In this document: positions 33,453 to 41,526 of the stretch, one piece after another
Numbering within the stretch: the first letter of the stretch is position 1
Layout: each line of letters begins with the position of its first letter
Source: Streptomyces iranensis
Lineage (GTDB): Bacteria; Actinomycetota; Actinomycetes; Streptomycetales; Streptomycetaceae
Assembly (NCBI RefSeq): GCF_017874715.1
Contig: NZ_JAGGLR010000004.1
Location: 372,001 to 436,000, forward strand
Reading direction: 5' to 3'
Length of the DNA: 64,000 nucleotides
Translations under genes and position numbers: made by a program
Notes under the pieces: generated by a model
What the model was told of the DNA's origin: nothing
The model's database searches: none
The model's input: only the letters and a program-made list of their open reading frames with translations

Positions 33453-33646
33453 CGGTTCTCCAGCCGAAGCGCGGCGACGGGGCAGGCCCGCACCGCGTCC
33501 TCGGCCGTCGCCAGGTCGGCCCCGTGGACCTCGGCCCGGAGGATGTCCACCTTGCCGTCGTCGCCCAGGTCCAGCAGCTCCGGCGCGGTGACCACGCAGT
33601 TTGCGTAGCCCTGGCACACATGTGGGTCGACGTCGATTCTGCTCAT
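33449..33646 (-). CDS. [3Fe-4S] ferredoxin
   Basis: 65 residues with Cys11, Cys17 and Cys55 (CQGYANC ... ACPVAAL). Only three cluster cysteines and the C-x5-C ... CP spacing indicate a [3Fe-4S] ferredoxin of the type that serves P450s and some Rieske oxygenases in actinomycetes. Encoded between the Rieske alpha subunit and the reductase, so it is their electron carrier. Starts 25 bases after the oxygenase stop. Confidence 0.93.
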   Translation of the reverse strand: MSRIDVDPHVCQGYANCVVTAPELLDLGDDGKVDILRAEVHGADLATAEDAVRACPVAALRLENR

Positions 33647-33671
33647 GATCCGCTCCCTTCGCCGGGCGTCC

Positions 33672-34787
33672 TCATGCCGAGAGCGCGGTGAACGTCGCCT
33701 TCATGAAGGCGCGCAGGGGGTGTTCGCTGTCGAGCATCAGCCGGCCGTTGCGCACCCGGGCGGACCGGTAGCCGATCTGCTGACAGTCGGTGGCCCGCTT
33801 GTCCTCGACGAGGGTCTGGTCCCACATCTCCAGCCATGCCTTGACGATGTCCTCGTCCGCGCCGGGCTTGGCGTACATGTCGACGAAGGCCCAGCACCGC
33901 TCCGGGGACAGCGGCAGCACGCTACCGACGAATCCGACGTAGTCGTCGAGGGCGAAGAACGAGGACGGGAAGGTGAAGGCGAACCGGAATCCCTTCAGCC
34001 GCTCCGGCTCGGCATCGCCGGGGAGCCACTTGATGGGGCCGCTGTTCCAGATGGTCCGATCGCGGTCCTGGGCGGCCACCGAGTAGTCGTCCGGGCCGGT
34101 GTCGTAGGTCCTGCCGAAGCTGCTCCGGTGCAGGGTCGGACAGTGGTAGCACTCCACCGCGTTCTCCGCCCACACCTTCCAGTTGCAGTCCATCGTGTAC
34201 TCGTACCTGACCTGGAACTCGTACTCCCTGAGGTCGGTGTTGAGCTCGTCGGTCCTGGCGCGGATGTCGCGGGTGACCTCCGCGAGCGGCGTCGCCCCGG
34301 TGTCGGGATTGACGAAGATCCATTGGTCCCAGCGCTCGACCGCGACCGGGATCAGCGAACGCGAGGAGCAGTCGAACCCGGACTCCCGCTCCGACCTCGG
34401 CGCGGAGGTCAGCCGGCCGTCGAGACCGTAGGTCCAGCCGTGGTACGGGCACTGCAACAGCGGCTTGTTGCCGTCTTCCGTGGCGATGGCGTGCAGCCGG
34501 TGGCGGCACACGTTGACAAAGCCGCGGACCTCCCCGTCACGGCCGTGGGTGATGATGATCGGGATGTTGCCCGCCGTGGTCACGGCGTAGTCGCCGGGCT
34601 TGGCCACCTTGGACTCGTGGCAGGCGTACTGCCAGGACTTGGAGAAGATCCTCTCCTGCTCCAGATCCTGGATCTCGGGGGCGAAGTAGAACTCCGCGGG
34701 CAGGGTTTCGCCTCGTTCCAGACCCCTGAGGATCTCCTGGTCGGACGGCAGTCCGTACCTGGTCCGGATGTCATCGAGCAGCGCCAT
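33672..34787 (-). CDS. Rieske non-heme iron oxygenase, alpha subunit
   Basis: 371 residues. Rieske cluster ligands Cys94/His96 (CRHRLH) and Cys113/His116 (CPYHGW). Catalytic iron site ENAVECYHCPTLH with His215 and His220; the bridging position is Glu212, where ring-hydroxylating dioxygenases have Asp. Glu there is the arrangement of carnitine oxygenase CntA and related quaternary-amine oxygenases (family knowledge from memory). An aromatic ring substrate is therefore less likely than an N-methylated amine. No beta subunit or ring-cleavage gene is nearby. Starts a minus-strand operon with ferredoxin, reductase, permease, SDR and alcohol dehydrogenase. Confidence 0.92.
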   Translation of the reverse strand: MALLDDIRTRYGLPSDQEILRGLERGETLPAEFYFAPEIQDLEQERIFSKSWQYACHESKVAKPGDYAVTTAGNIPIIITHGRDGEVRGFVNVCRHRLHAIATEDGNKPLLQCPYHGWTYGLDGRLTSAPRSERESGFDCSSRSLIPVAVERWDQWIFVNPDTGATPLAEVTRDIRARTDELNTDLREYEFQVRYEYTMDCNWKVWAENAVECYHCPTLHRSSFGRTYDTGPDDYSVAAQDRDRTIWNSGPIKWLPGDAEPERLKGFRFAFTFPSSFFALDDYVGFVGSVLPLSPERCWAFVDMYAKPGADEDIVKAWLEMWDQTLVEDKRATDCQQIGYRSARVRNGRLMLDSEHPLRAFMKATFTALSA

Positions 34788-34815
34788 GGGGCCGTCAGTC
34801 CCTTCACATCATGGA

Positions 34816-34930
34816 TTGCGCAAGCCGCTTTACGCGAACAGCAGCAGATACCTGCTCTGATCGCTGCTTGCGTAACACAGTGCGTTCGATTTTGCGCATA
34901 GTCAACCCTTGGCGCTCACGCAATGCGTAA
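34816..34930. promoter_or_regulatory. Cluster of TTGCG(C/T)AA-type sites upstream of the Rieske operon
   Basis: TTGCGCAA (34816-34823), TTTACGCGAA (34829-34838, reverse-like), TTGCGTAA (34868-34875), TTGCGCAT (34892-34899) and ACGCAATGCGTAA (34918-34930) lie within 115 bases between the Rieske start and the Lrp gene. Repeated short partly palindromic sites suit an Lrp/AsnC octamer, and the Lrp gene is next door. Which protein binds is inferred. Confidence 0.6.
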
Positions 34931-34956
34931 AGCCCCTGCGCGCGGGCGCAGGGGCT
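34931..34956 (-). terminator. Terminator after the Lrp gene
   Basis: AGCCCCTGCGC (34931-34941), 4-base loop, GCGCAGGGGCT (34946-34956): an 11-bp perfect stem 45 bases past the Lrp stop. It separates the Lrp transcript from the Rieske operon. Confidence 0.8.
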
Positions 34957-35000
34957 CGGGTGGGGCGTGGGGTGGTTCGTGGGCGGTGGGTCAGGGGCGG

Positions 35001-35516
35001 TCAGCGGTACCCGTACGACACCTTGTGCATCTTGAGCTCCATGAAGGTCTCCGCCTTGGTGACGCCCTCCACGGCCGGAAGGCGCTCATAGAGCAGATGC
35101 CACATGTGGTCGTGATCGCGGCAGACGAGCTGGACATACAGGTCCGCACGGCCCGTGCACGACGAGATGTAGGTGATCTCGTCCCATTCCGCGAGCGTGT
35201 CGACCACTTCCTTCTGCCGGTCGAGGTCGACCGACAGCAGGCTGAACGCCAGCACCTGGTAACCCATCCGGTGGGGATCGGCGATGGCGATCACGGTCAG
35301 CACGCCCGAGGTCTGAAGCCGATTGACCCGGAAGCGTACGGTCCCCTCGGAGACGTCGAGCTCCCGCGCGATCTGCCGGTACGCCATCCGGCCGTCCTGC
35401 TGGAGCAGCCCCACGATCGCGTGGTCGAGCTCGTCGAGCGGCCTGTCCGGCCCGGCCGCCTCGCCGCCCGGTTCCTGCTCCGGCCCCTTCGTACGATCGT
35501 CACCCGTCGTGCTCAT
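35001..35516 (-). CDS. Lrp/AsnC-family regulator
   Basis: 171 residues: N-terminal acidic/Gly tail (1-27), winged helix (~28-75: DELDHAIVGLLQQDGRMAY, ELDVSEGTVRFRVNRL), then the RAM ligand domain (~85-165: LLSVDLDRQKEVVDTL, SSCTGRADLYVQLVC). Lrp proteins sense amino acids or related small molecules. ATG 35516 is preceded by TATGCT 6 bases away, so the message is likely leaderless. It lies upstream of the Rieske operon, with repeated TTGCGYAA-like sites between them, so it probably controls that operon. Confidence 0.9.
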   Translation of the reverse strand: MSTTGDDRTKGPEQEPGGEAAGPDRPLDELDHAIVGLLQQDGRMAYRQIARELDVSEGTVRFRVNRLQTSGVLTVIAIADPHRMGYQVLAFSLLSVDLDRQKEVVDTLAEWDEITYISSCTGRADLYVQLVCRDHDHMWHLLYERLPAVEGVTKAETFMELKMHKVSYGYR

Positions 35517-35522
35517 TGGCTC

Positions 35523-35528
35523 AGCATA
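35523..35528 (-). promoter_or_regulatory. -10 box of the Lrp gene (leaderless)
   Basis: TATGCT on the minus strand ends 6 bases before ATG 35516, placing the transcription start at or next to the initiation codon. No clear ribosome site exists. Confidence 0.5.
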
Positions 35529-35565
35529 GCCGCGCTCCCCCGGACCTCCGCGGGCCCCGGACGCC

Positions 35566-36738
35566 TCACCCGCCCTCCGGCAACGTCGGCGCCGCGCAGC
35601 CGTGGTGTTCGGCCGAGGCGGCGGCGAAAGCCGCCAGGGCGGCGCGTTCGTAGGCGAGGTCGGGGCGGCGGCGGGTCTCGCCGTCGGCGGCGTCGGCGCG
35701 GATGAGGTAGAGGGCGGACTCGGCGCCGCGCGGGCAGGTGGCACCGGCCCAGTAGGCGCTCCGGCCGAGCCGCCCGGCGGGCTTCTCGGCGGGGGTCACG
35801 TTCTCGTAGTCGTAGTCCCGGGTGTACTGGGAGCGGGCGTCCTCCGCGTAGGGGCCGTAGTACGCCTCCAGCCGGTAGAGCGGTGAGCCGTCCCGGGTGC
35901 CGAGGACGCAAGCCTCGCGCGGTGCGCGGTCGCGGGCGGTCTCGCGGGCGGTGGAGACGGCGGAGCGGGAGGCGGTGGGGACGGCCGCGCAGGTGCCCTT
36001 GGCGCCGAGCAGCGGTTCGTACTCGTCCTCGTTCACCGGCAGGCCGACGGTGCGGACCGGCTTGCCCAGGCGCGCGCCGCAGCCCCAGTGGTCGTTGGCC
36101 GCCTCGGCGGTCGCGGTGGCGGTGCGGACGAAGTCGGGGCGGACGGCGGGGTCGTCGAGGGTGGTGCGGCCGCGCAGCGCGGTCTCGACGGTGATCAGCA
36201 GACTCTCGCCGCGCCGGGCGCAGTCGAGCAGCACGGCGGTGGTGGCCGTGCCGTCCTCGGCGTCGTCCAGCCGTGCGGTGTCGGTGGCGAACAGGCCGGA
36301 CCAGCCGTGGCCGAGGGGGACGGGGAGCGTGCGGCGGGCGGGTACGGCGGCGTAGAGGTCGTCGTATCCGTACTCGGCGCGGGGGCGGGGCGAGCCCGCG
36401 ATGGAGACGGCGATGTGGCCGGTGTCCTCGGCGGTGATCCGGCAGTGGGCGGAGAGGGAGTTGGCCCGCTCGGTGCCGTTCTCGTCGCCCTCTCCGCTCT
36501 TGGCGGCCGTCTTGCCGAAGGAGCCCTCGGTGCGGTTCGTGACGTCCAGTTCGGCGTCGTCGCCGAGCACCGCGCGGACCTCGCCGATCGGCAGCACCCC
36601 GTCGCAGGCCCCTTCCAGCGCCCGGTCCTCGCTGCCCGCGAACCAGACGAACGCTCCGGTGAGGGCGGCCAGCGCCACCGCGACGGCCACCAGGGCGCGG
36701 ATCTGCCGCCGGGTGAGTGTGGGTCGGGTCAGTGCCAC
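35566..36738 (-). CDS. Membrane-anchored protein, paralogue of the upstream gene (unknown function)
   Basis: 390 residues: a short cytoplasmic tail, one membrane helix (~12-32, ALVAVAVALAALTGAFVWFA), then an extracytoplasmic region. That region starts CDGVLPIGEVRAVLG, matching CDGTLPYGDLERLV in the gene before it, and contains several Cys (AHCRIT, LLDCARRG, WGCGARLG, GTCAAVP, HGCAAP) suggesting disulfides. GTG 36738 has GGGAGG 7 bases upstream and overlaps the preceding gene by 10 bases. The pair is a tandem duplication that has diverged. No domain of known activity recognised. Confidence 0.82.
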   Translation of the reverse strand: MALTRPTLTRRQIRALVAVAVALAALTGAFVWFAGSEDRALEGACDGVLPIGEVRAVLGDDAELDVTNRTEGSFGKTAAKSGEGDENGTERANSLSAHCRITAEDTGHIAVSIAGSPRPRAEYGYDDLYAAVPARRTLPVPLGHGWSGLFATDTARLDDAEDGTATTAVLLDCARRGESLLITVETALRGRTTLDDPAVRPDFVRTATATAEAANDHWGCGARLGKPVRTVGLPVNEDEYEPLLGAKGTCAAVPTASRSAVSTARETARDRAPREACVLGTRDGSPLYRLEAYYGPYAEDARSQYTRDYDYENVTPAEKPAGRLGRSAYWAGATCPRGAESALYLIRADAADGETRRRPDLAYERAALAAFAAASAEHHGCAAPTLPEGG

Positions 36739-38111
36739 TGCTCCACCTCCCCGAGCACCTTGGTGCCGTGGCACTTCGCGGACGCGGGCCAGCCGTCGTC
36801 GGCGTCGAGATAGCGGTCCAGGACCGTACGCGCGGCGGTGGAGAGCCTGGCGCGGTCCTTGCCACCGATGACGGCCGTCTCACCGTCCTCGAGCCGGATC
36901 TCGGGGAGGACGGCGACCCGGTGGTAGGTGGTGCGGCCGCCGCACACCGACCGGGCCCACAGGGCGAGTTGGGGCCGTCCGGCGTAGGAGGAGACGCGGT
37001 CGTCCTGCCGGGTGTCAGCGCCCGCGTCCGTCTCGGAGTCCGTCTCGGAACCGGCCTCGGAGTCCGTCTCGGAACCGGCCTCGGAGGGGCGCTTGTCGTC
37101 CTCCGCTCCCCACCCGGGCACATGGCCCTCGCGTTCGTAGGAGTCGTACGCCGACCGGCCGAGGATCCCCGACCAGCTGGCCGCCTCGACCTCGGTGACC
37201 TGCCACTGCTTCGGGCGCGGGCGCTCACCGGCGTTCTTCTCCGCGTCCCACTCCCCGGCGCAGGCGCTCAGGCCGGTGGACTCCTGGAGATCGCCGAGGG
37301 TGGTCCAGGAGCCGGAGGCGACACCGGGGAGCGAGGAGCCGTCGATCCACTCGCATTTGCGCAGTCCCTGACCGGGCGCGCCATGGGTCTCGTCCGTGTC
37401 CACCACGGCGGTCGGCGTCGTGAGCGGGCCGGAGCCGCAGTGCTGGGCCTTGGTGAGGGCGTTGGCCACGTGCACGGCGGTACGGAAGCCGAGGAGCGCG
37501 GTGGCGCGGTCCGGCTTGCCGTTCCCCGCCGCCGCCTCGTCGGCCTCGTCTGCCGAGTCGGTGCCGTCAGTCCCGCCGACCCCGCCGTCGGTCCCGTCCG
37601 TCACCCGGGCCGTCACATACAGATCGGTCGTGGGCCTGACCCGGCCGCCGAGCCCGCCCAGGCAGTCGGCCACCAGCCAGGCGCCCCGCTTCCCGTACTG
37701 GCCGGTGGTACCCGGCGCCACGAAGGTGCCACGGCCACCGGCCGGTTCGAGGAGGTCCCGGGTCTCGACTGCCTCGGGCACATCGGAAACCAGCGCCTCG
37801 GCGTGGACCGTGACCCCGTATCCGTCGCCCCACGACAGCGAGCAGTCCAGCAACGAGCGGCTCTCCTGACCGGGGGCGAGCATCGTGCCGTGCTCTCTGA
37901 GCTCGCCCGGCCGCTCGTCACGCACCAGCCGTTCGAGGTCCCCGTACGGCAGGGTGCCGTCGCATGCCTTCCTCAACTGGGCCCGGTTGGCGGCGAGATG
38001 GCCGCCGCCGCTGTCCCGGGTCACGAGGACGGCCCCCGCGATCCCCACGACCGCCATCAGTACGACAAGGGGCGTGCGGCGCTGCCACACACGGCCCCAT
38101 AAACCACGCAT
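36729..38111 (-). CDS. Membrane-anchored protein with acidic repeat (unknown function)
   Basis: 460 residues: membrane helix at ~12-32 (RTPLVVLMAVVGIAGAVLV), then a periplasm-facing domain with CDGTLPYGDLERLV, LLDCSLSWGDGYG, KCEWIDGSSLPG and CGGRTTYHRVAVLPE. A repetitive acidic stretch (SEAGSETDSEAGSETDSETD, ~350-369) may bind cations or simply be a linker. It is the first gene of a two-gene operon with its paralogue. No family function known to me; a surface or stress role is only a guess. Confidence 0.82.
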   Translation of the reverse strand: MRGLWGRVWQRRTPLVVLMAVVGIAGAVLVTRDSGGGHLAANRAQLRKACDGTLPYGDLERLVRDERPGELREHGTMLAPGQESRSLLDCSLSWGDGYGVTVHAEALVSDVPEAVETRDLLEPAGGRGTFVAPGTTGQYGKRGAWLVADCLGGLGGRVRPTTDLYVTARVTDGTDGGVGGTDGTDSADEADEAAAGNGKPDRATALLGFRTAVHVANALTKAQHCGSGPLTTPTAVVDTDETHGAPGQGLRKCEWIDGSSLPGVASGSWTTLGDLQESTGLSACAGEWDAEKNAGERPRPKQWQVTEVEAASWSGILGRSAYDSYEREGHVPGWGAEDDKRPSEAGSETDSEAGSETDSETDAGADTRQDDRVSSYAGRPQLALWARSVCGGRTTYHRVAVLPEIRLEDGETAVIGGKDRARLSTAARTVLDRYLDADDGWPASAKCHGTKVLGEVEQWH

Positions 38112-38164
38112 CCCGCCCGTAACTCCTTACATCCCCTGGCCAGTTCCCCCTTGATCAGGCGGGG

Positions 38165-39190
38165 TCAGAAGACCGACTCGGCCTCGTCCATCCGGTCCAC
38201 CGGCACGGTCTTGAGCTCGGTGACCGCGTTGGCGATCGGCACCATCGTGATGTCCGTGCCGCGCAGCGCGGTCATCATGCCGAAGTCGCCCCGGTGCGCC
38301 GCCTCGACGGCGTGCCAGCCGAAGCGGGTGGCCAGCACGCGGTCGTACGCGGTGGGCGTGCCGCCGCGCTGCACATGCCCCAGGATGACCGGGCGGGCCT
38401 CCTTGCCCAGGCGCCGCTCCAGCTCGGCCGCGAGGCGGTTGCCGATCCCGGTGAACCGCTCATGCCCGTACTGGTCGATCTCGCCCTTCTGGTAGTCCAT
38501 GGAGCCCTCGGCCGGGTGCGCGCCCTCGGCGACGCAGATGACGGCGAACTTCTTGCCGCGGGCGAATCGCTCCTCGACCATCTTCACCAGCCCGTCGACC
38601 TCGAAGGGCCGCTCCGGCAGGCAGATGCCGTGGGCGCCGCCGGCCATCCCGGACTCCAGCGCGATCCAGCCCGCGTGGCGCCCCATGACCTCGACGACCA
38701 TCACCCGCTGATGGGATTCGGCGGTGGTCTTCAGCCGGTCCATGGCCTCGGTGGCGACGCCGACGGCGGTGTCGAAGCCGAAGGTTCGGTCGGTGGAGGA
38801 GATGTCGTTGTCGATCGTCTTGGGGACGCCGACGATCGGCAGCCCGGCGTCGGAGAGCATCCGCGCCGCGGTGAGGGTGCCCTCGCCACCGATCGGGATC
38901 AATACGTCTATCCCGTAGTCACGGGCGTGGTCCTTCGAGGTCTCGCACGCCTCGCGCAGCCGGGCGCGCTCCAGGCGGGAGGAACCGAGGATGGTGCCGC
39001 CGCGGGCGAGGATGCCGCTGACGGCGTCGAGGTCGAGCTTGCGGTGACGGCCGTCGAGGAGCCCCTTGAAACCGTCCTCGAATCCGATCACCTCGTCTCC
39101 GTGGCCGGCGACCGCGCGGTGCACCACCGACCGGATCACAGCGTTGAGACCGGGGCAGTCGCCGCCTGCGGTGAGAACTCCGATGCGCAT
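38165..39190 (-). CDS. pfkA: ATP-dependent 6-phosphofructokinase
   Basis: 341 residues, family A phosphofructokinase: GVLTAGGDCPGLNAVIR at the start, GGEGT with Gly104, PKTIDND with Lys124, and MGRHAGWIAL. Numbering matches the bacterial enzymes without gaps. Gly104 marks ATP use; Lys124 is the residue found in PPi enzymes, and the Gly104/Lys124 pair is the known S. coelicolor ATP-PFK type (memory). It commits fructose 6-phosphate to glycolysis. Divergent from pta by 209 bases, with pyk downstream of ackA: a glycolysis-acetate cluster. Confidence 0.95.
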   Translation of the reverse strand: MRIGVLTAGGDCPGLNAVIRSVVHRAVAGHGDEVIGFEDGFKGLLDGRHRKLDLDAVSGILARGGTILGSSRLERARLREACETSKDHARDYGIDVLIPIGGEGTLTAARMLSDAGLPIVGVPKTIDNDISSTDRTFGFDTAVGVATEAMDRLKTTAESHQRVMVVEVMGRHAGWIALESGMAGGAHGICLPERPFEVDGLVKMVEERFARGKKFAVICVAEGAHPAEGSMDYQKGEIDQYGHERFTGIGNRLAAELERRLGKEARPVILGHVQRGGTPTAYDRVLATRFGWHAVEAAHRGDFGMMTALRGTDITMVPIANAVTELKTVPVDRMDEAESVF

Positions 39191-39399
39191 CGTGCTGTGT
39201 CTCCTGCTCCCTACGGGTAGATGTGAGCCAGTCCGATTGTTTCATGGGCGGGGTGGTGCTGTATCCCCCCAGCGACAAGCGCCTTAATCACGGTCGCAGG
39301 TATTGTCAAGAGGACTGGGCCGGTCAATGTGGCCGATTTGTGTCCGATGGGCGCACATGACGAAAACACCGACGAACGCCAGAGGAACGGAGAGCACGC

Positions 39400-41526
39400 G
39401 TGACACGCAGCGTGTACGTGACCGGAGTCGAGCGTGGCGACGGACGCCAGGTCGTGGAGCTGGGAGTCATGGAGCTCCTGACCCGCCACGTCGACCGGGT
39501 CGGCGTCTTCCGCCCCCTGGTGCACGACGACCCCGACCGCCTCTTCGATCTGCTGCGGGCGCGCTACCGGCTCAGCCAGTCGCCGGAGTCCGTCTTCGGC
39601 ATGCGTTACGAGGACGCGGCCACGCTCCAGGCCGAGCGGGGCACCGACGAGCTGGTCTCGCAGCTGGTCGGCCGCTTCCACGAGGTGGCCGACGCGTATG
39701 ACTACGTCCTGGTGCTGGGCAGCGACTACGCGGCCACCAGCCTCCCCGACGAACTGGGGCTGAACGCACGGCTGGCCAATGAGTTCGGCGCCTCGGTGAT
39801 CACGGTGGTCGGCGGGCAGAAGCAGACCGCCGAGTCGGCCGGCGCCGAGGCCCACAACGCCTACCGCGCCTATGAGGGGCGGGGCTGCGACGTGGTCGCG
39901 GTGGTCGTCAACCGGGTGGCGCCCGGGGACCGCGCGGCCATCGCCGAGCGGCTGGCCGCCAAGCTGCCGGTCCCCAGCTATGTGCTGCCCGAGGACGGGT
40001 CGCTGTCGGCGCCCACCGTCTCCCAGATCGTCCGCTCCCTGGGCGCCGAGGTGCTGCTCGGCGATCACACCGGGCTCTCCCGGGATGTGCGGGACTTCGT
40101 CTTCGGCGGCGCGATGCTGCCGAGCTTCCTGCCCGCGCTGACCGAGGGCTGCCTGGTGGTGACGCCCGGGGACCGCGCGGACCTGATCGTCGGCGCGCTC
40201 GCCGCGCACAGCGCGGGCGCCCCGCCGATCGCCGGGGTGCTGCTCACCCTGGACGAGCGGCCGGGTCCGGACATCCTGGCGCTGGCCTCGCGGCTGGCCC
40301 CGGGGACCCCGGTGGTGTCGGTGGCGGGCGGGTCCTTCCCGACGGCGGCCGAGCTGTTCGCCGTCGAGGGCAAGCTCACGGCGAGCGCGCCGCGCAAGGC
40401 GGAGACCGCGCTGGGCCTCTTCGAGCGGCATGTGGACACCGCGGCGCTGACCGAGCGCATCTCGGTGGGCCGCTCCAGCCGGGTGACCCCGATGATGTTC
40501 GAGCGCGAGCTGATCGAGCGGTCCCGGTCCCACCGCCGCCGGGTGGTGCTGCCCGAGGGCGCGGAGGAGCGGGTGCTGCGCGCCGCCGACGTACTGCTCC
40601 GCCGCGATGTGTGCGATCTCACACTGCTGGGCGAGGAGGACTCGATCCGAAAGCGCGCCGCCGAGCTCGGCATCCAGCTCGCCGAGGCGCAGATCATCGA
40701 TCCGCAGACCTCCCCGCTGCGGGAGCGCTTCGCGGAGGGCTACGCGAAGCTGCGCGCCCACAAGGGCGTCTCCTACGAGCTGGCGTACGACGTGGTGGCC
40801 GACGTCTCCTACTTCGGCACCCTGATGGTCCAGGAGGGGCTGGCCGACGGCATGGTCTCGGGCGCGGTGCACTCCACCGCCGCCACCATCCGGCCCGCCT
40901 TCGAGATCATCAAGACCGCCCCGGGCGCCCAGATCGTCTCCTCGGTCTTCTTCATGTGCCTGGCCGACCGGGTGCTGGTGTACGGCGACTGCGCGGTCAA
41001 CCCCGACCCGGGCGCCGAGCAGCTCGCTGACATCGCCATCCAGTCGGCGACGACGGCCGCCCGGTTCGGGGTGGAGCCGAGGATCGCGATGCTGTCGTAC
41101 TCCACCGGCACCTCGGGCTCCGGCGCGGACGTGGACAAGGTGCGCAAGGCGACCGAGCTGGTCCGCGAGCGCCGCCCGGATCTGCTGGTCGAGGGCCCGA
41201 TCCAGTACGACGCGGCGGTGGACGCCGCGGTGGCGGCGACCAAGCTGCCCGAGTCCGAGGTGGCGGGCAAGGCCACCGTGCTGATCTTCCCGGACCTGAA
41301 CACCGGCAACAACACCTACAAGGCCGTACAGCGCTCGGCGGGCGCCGTCGCGGTCGGCCCGGTGCTCCAGGGCCTGCGCAAGCCGGTGAACGACCTGTCC
41401 CGCGGGGCACTCGTGCAGGACATCGTCAACACGGTCTCGATCACCGCCATCCAGGCCCAGTCCCCCACGTCCCCGGCAACCGCCACCTCCCCGACCTCCC
41501 CGACACAGAAGGCGCAGTCCGCGTGA
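39400..41526 (+). CDS. pta: Phosphate acetyltransferase
   Basis: 708 residues: N-terminal P-loop-type domain (SVYVTGVERGDGRQVVELGVMEL; DethB/AAA_26), a DRTGG domain in the middle (~220-330) and the C-terminal PTA_PTB catalytic domain (~380-690: RRVVLPEGAEERVLRAADVL, GLADGMVSGAVHSTAATIRPA, SYSTGTSGSG). Interconverts acetyl-CoA and acetyl phosphate. GTG start at 39400 with GGAG ahead. Overlaps ackA by 4 bases (GTGA). Confidence 0.95.
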   Translation: MTRSVYVTGVERGDGRQVVELGVMELLTRHVDRVGVFRPLVHDDPDRLFDLLRARYRLSQSPESVFGMRYEDAATLQAERGTDELVSQLVGRFHEVADAYDYVLVLGSDYAATSLPDELGLNARLANEFGASVITVVGGQKQTAESAGAEAHNAYRAYEGRGCDVVAVVVNRVAPGDRAAIAERLAAKLPVPSYVLPEDGSLSAPTVSQIVRSLGAEVLLGDHTGLSRDVRDFVFGGAMLPSFLPALTEGCLVVTPGDRADLIVGALAAHSAGAPPIAGVLLTLDERPGPDILALASRLAPGTPVVSVAGGSFPTAAELFAVEGKLTASAPRKAETALGLFERHVDTAALTERISVGRSSRVTPMMFERELIERSRSHRRRVVLPEGAEERVLRAADVLLRRDVCDLTLLGEEDSIRKRAAELGIQLAEAQIIDPQTSPLRERFAEGYAKLRAHKGVSYELAYDVVADVSYFGTLMVQEGLADGMVSGAVHSTAATIRPAFEIIKTAPGAQIVSSVFFMCLADRVLVYGDCAVNPDPGAEQLADIAIQSATTAARFGVEPRIAMLSYSTGTSGSGADVDKVRKATELVRERRPDLLVEGPIQYDAAVDAAVAATKLPESEVAGKATVLIFPDLNTGNNTYKAVQRSAGAVAVGPVLQGLRKPVNDLSRGALVQDIVNTVSITAIQAQSPTSPATATSPTSPTQKAQSA

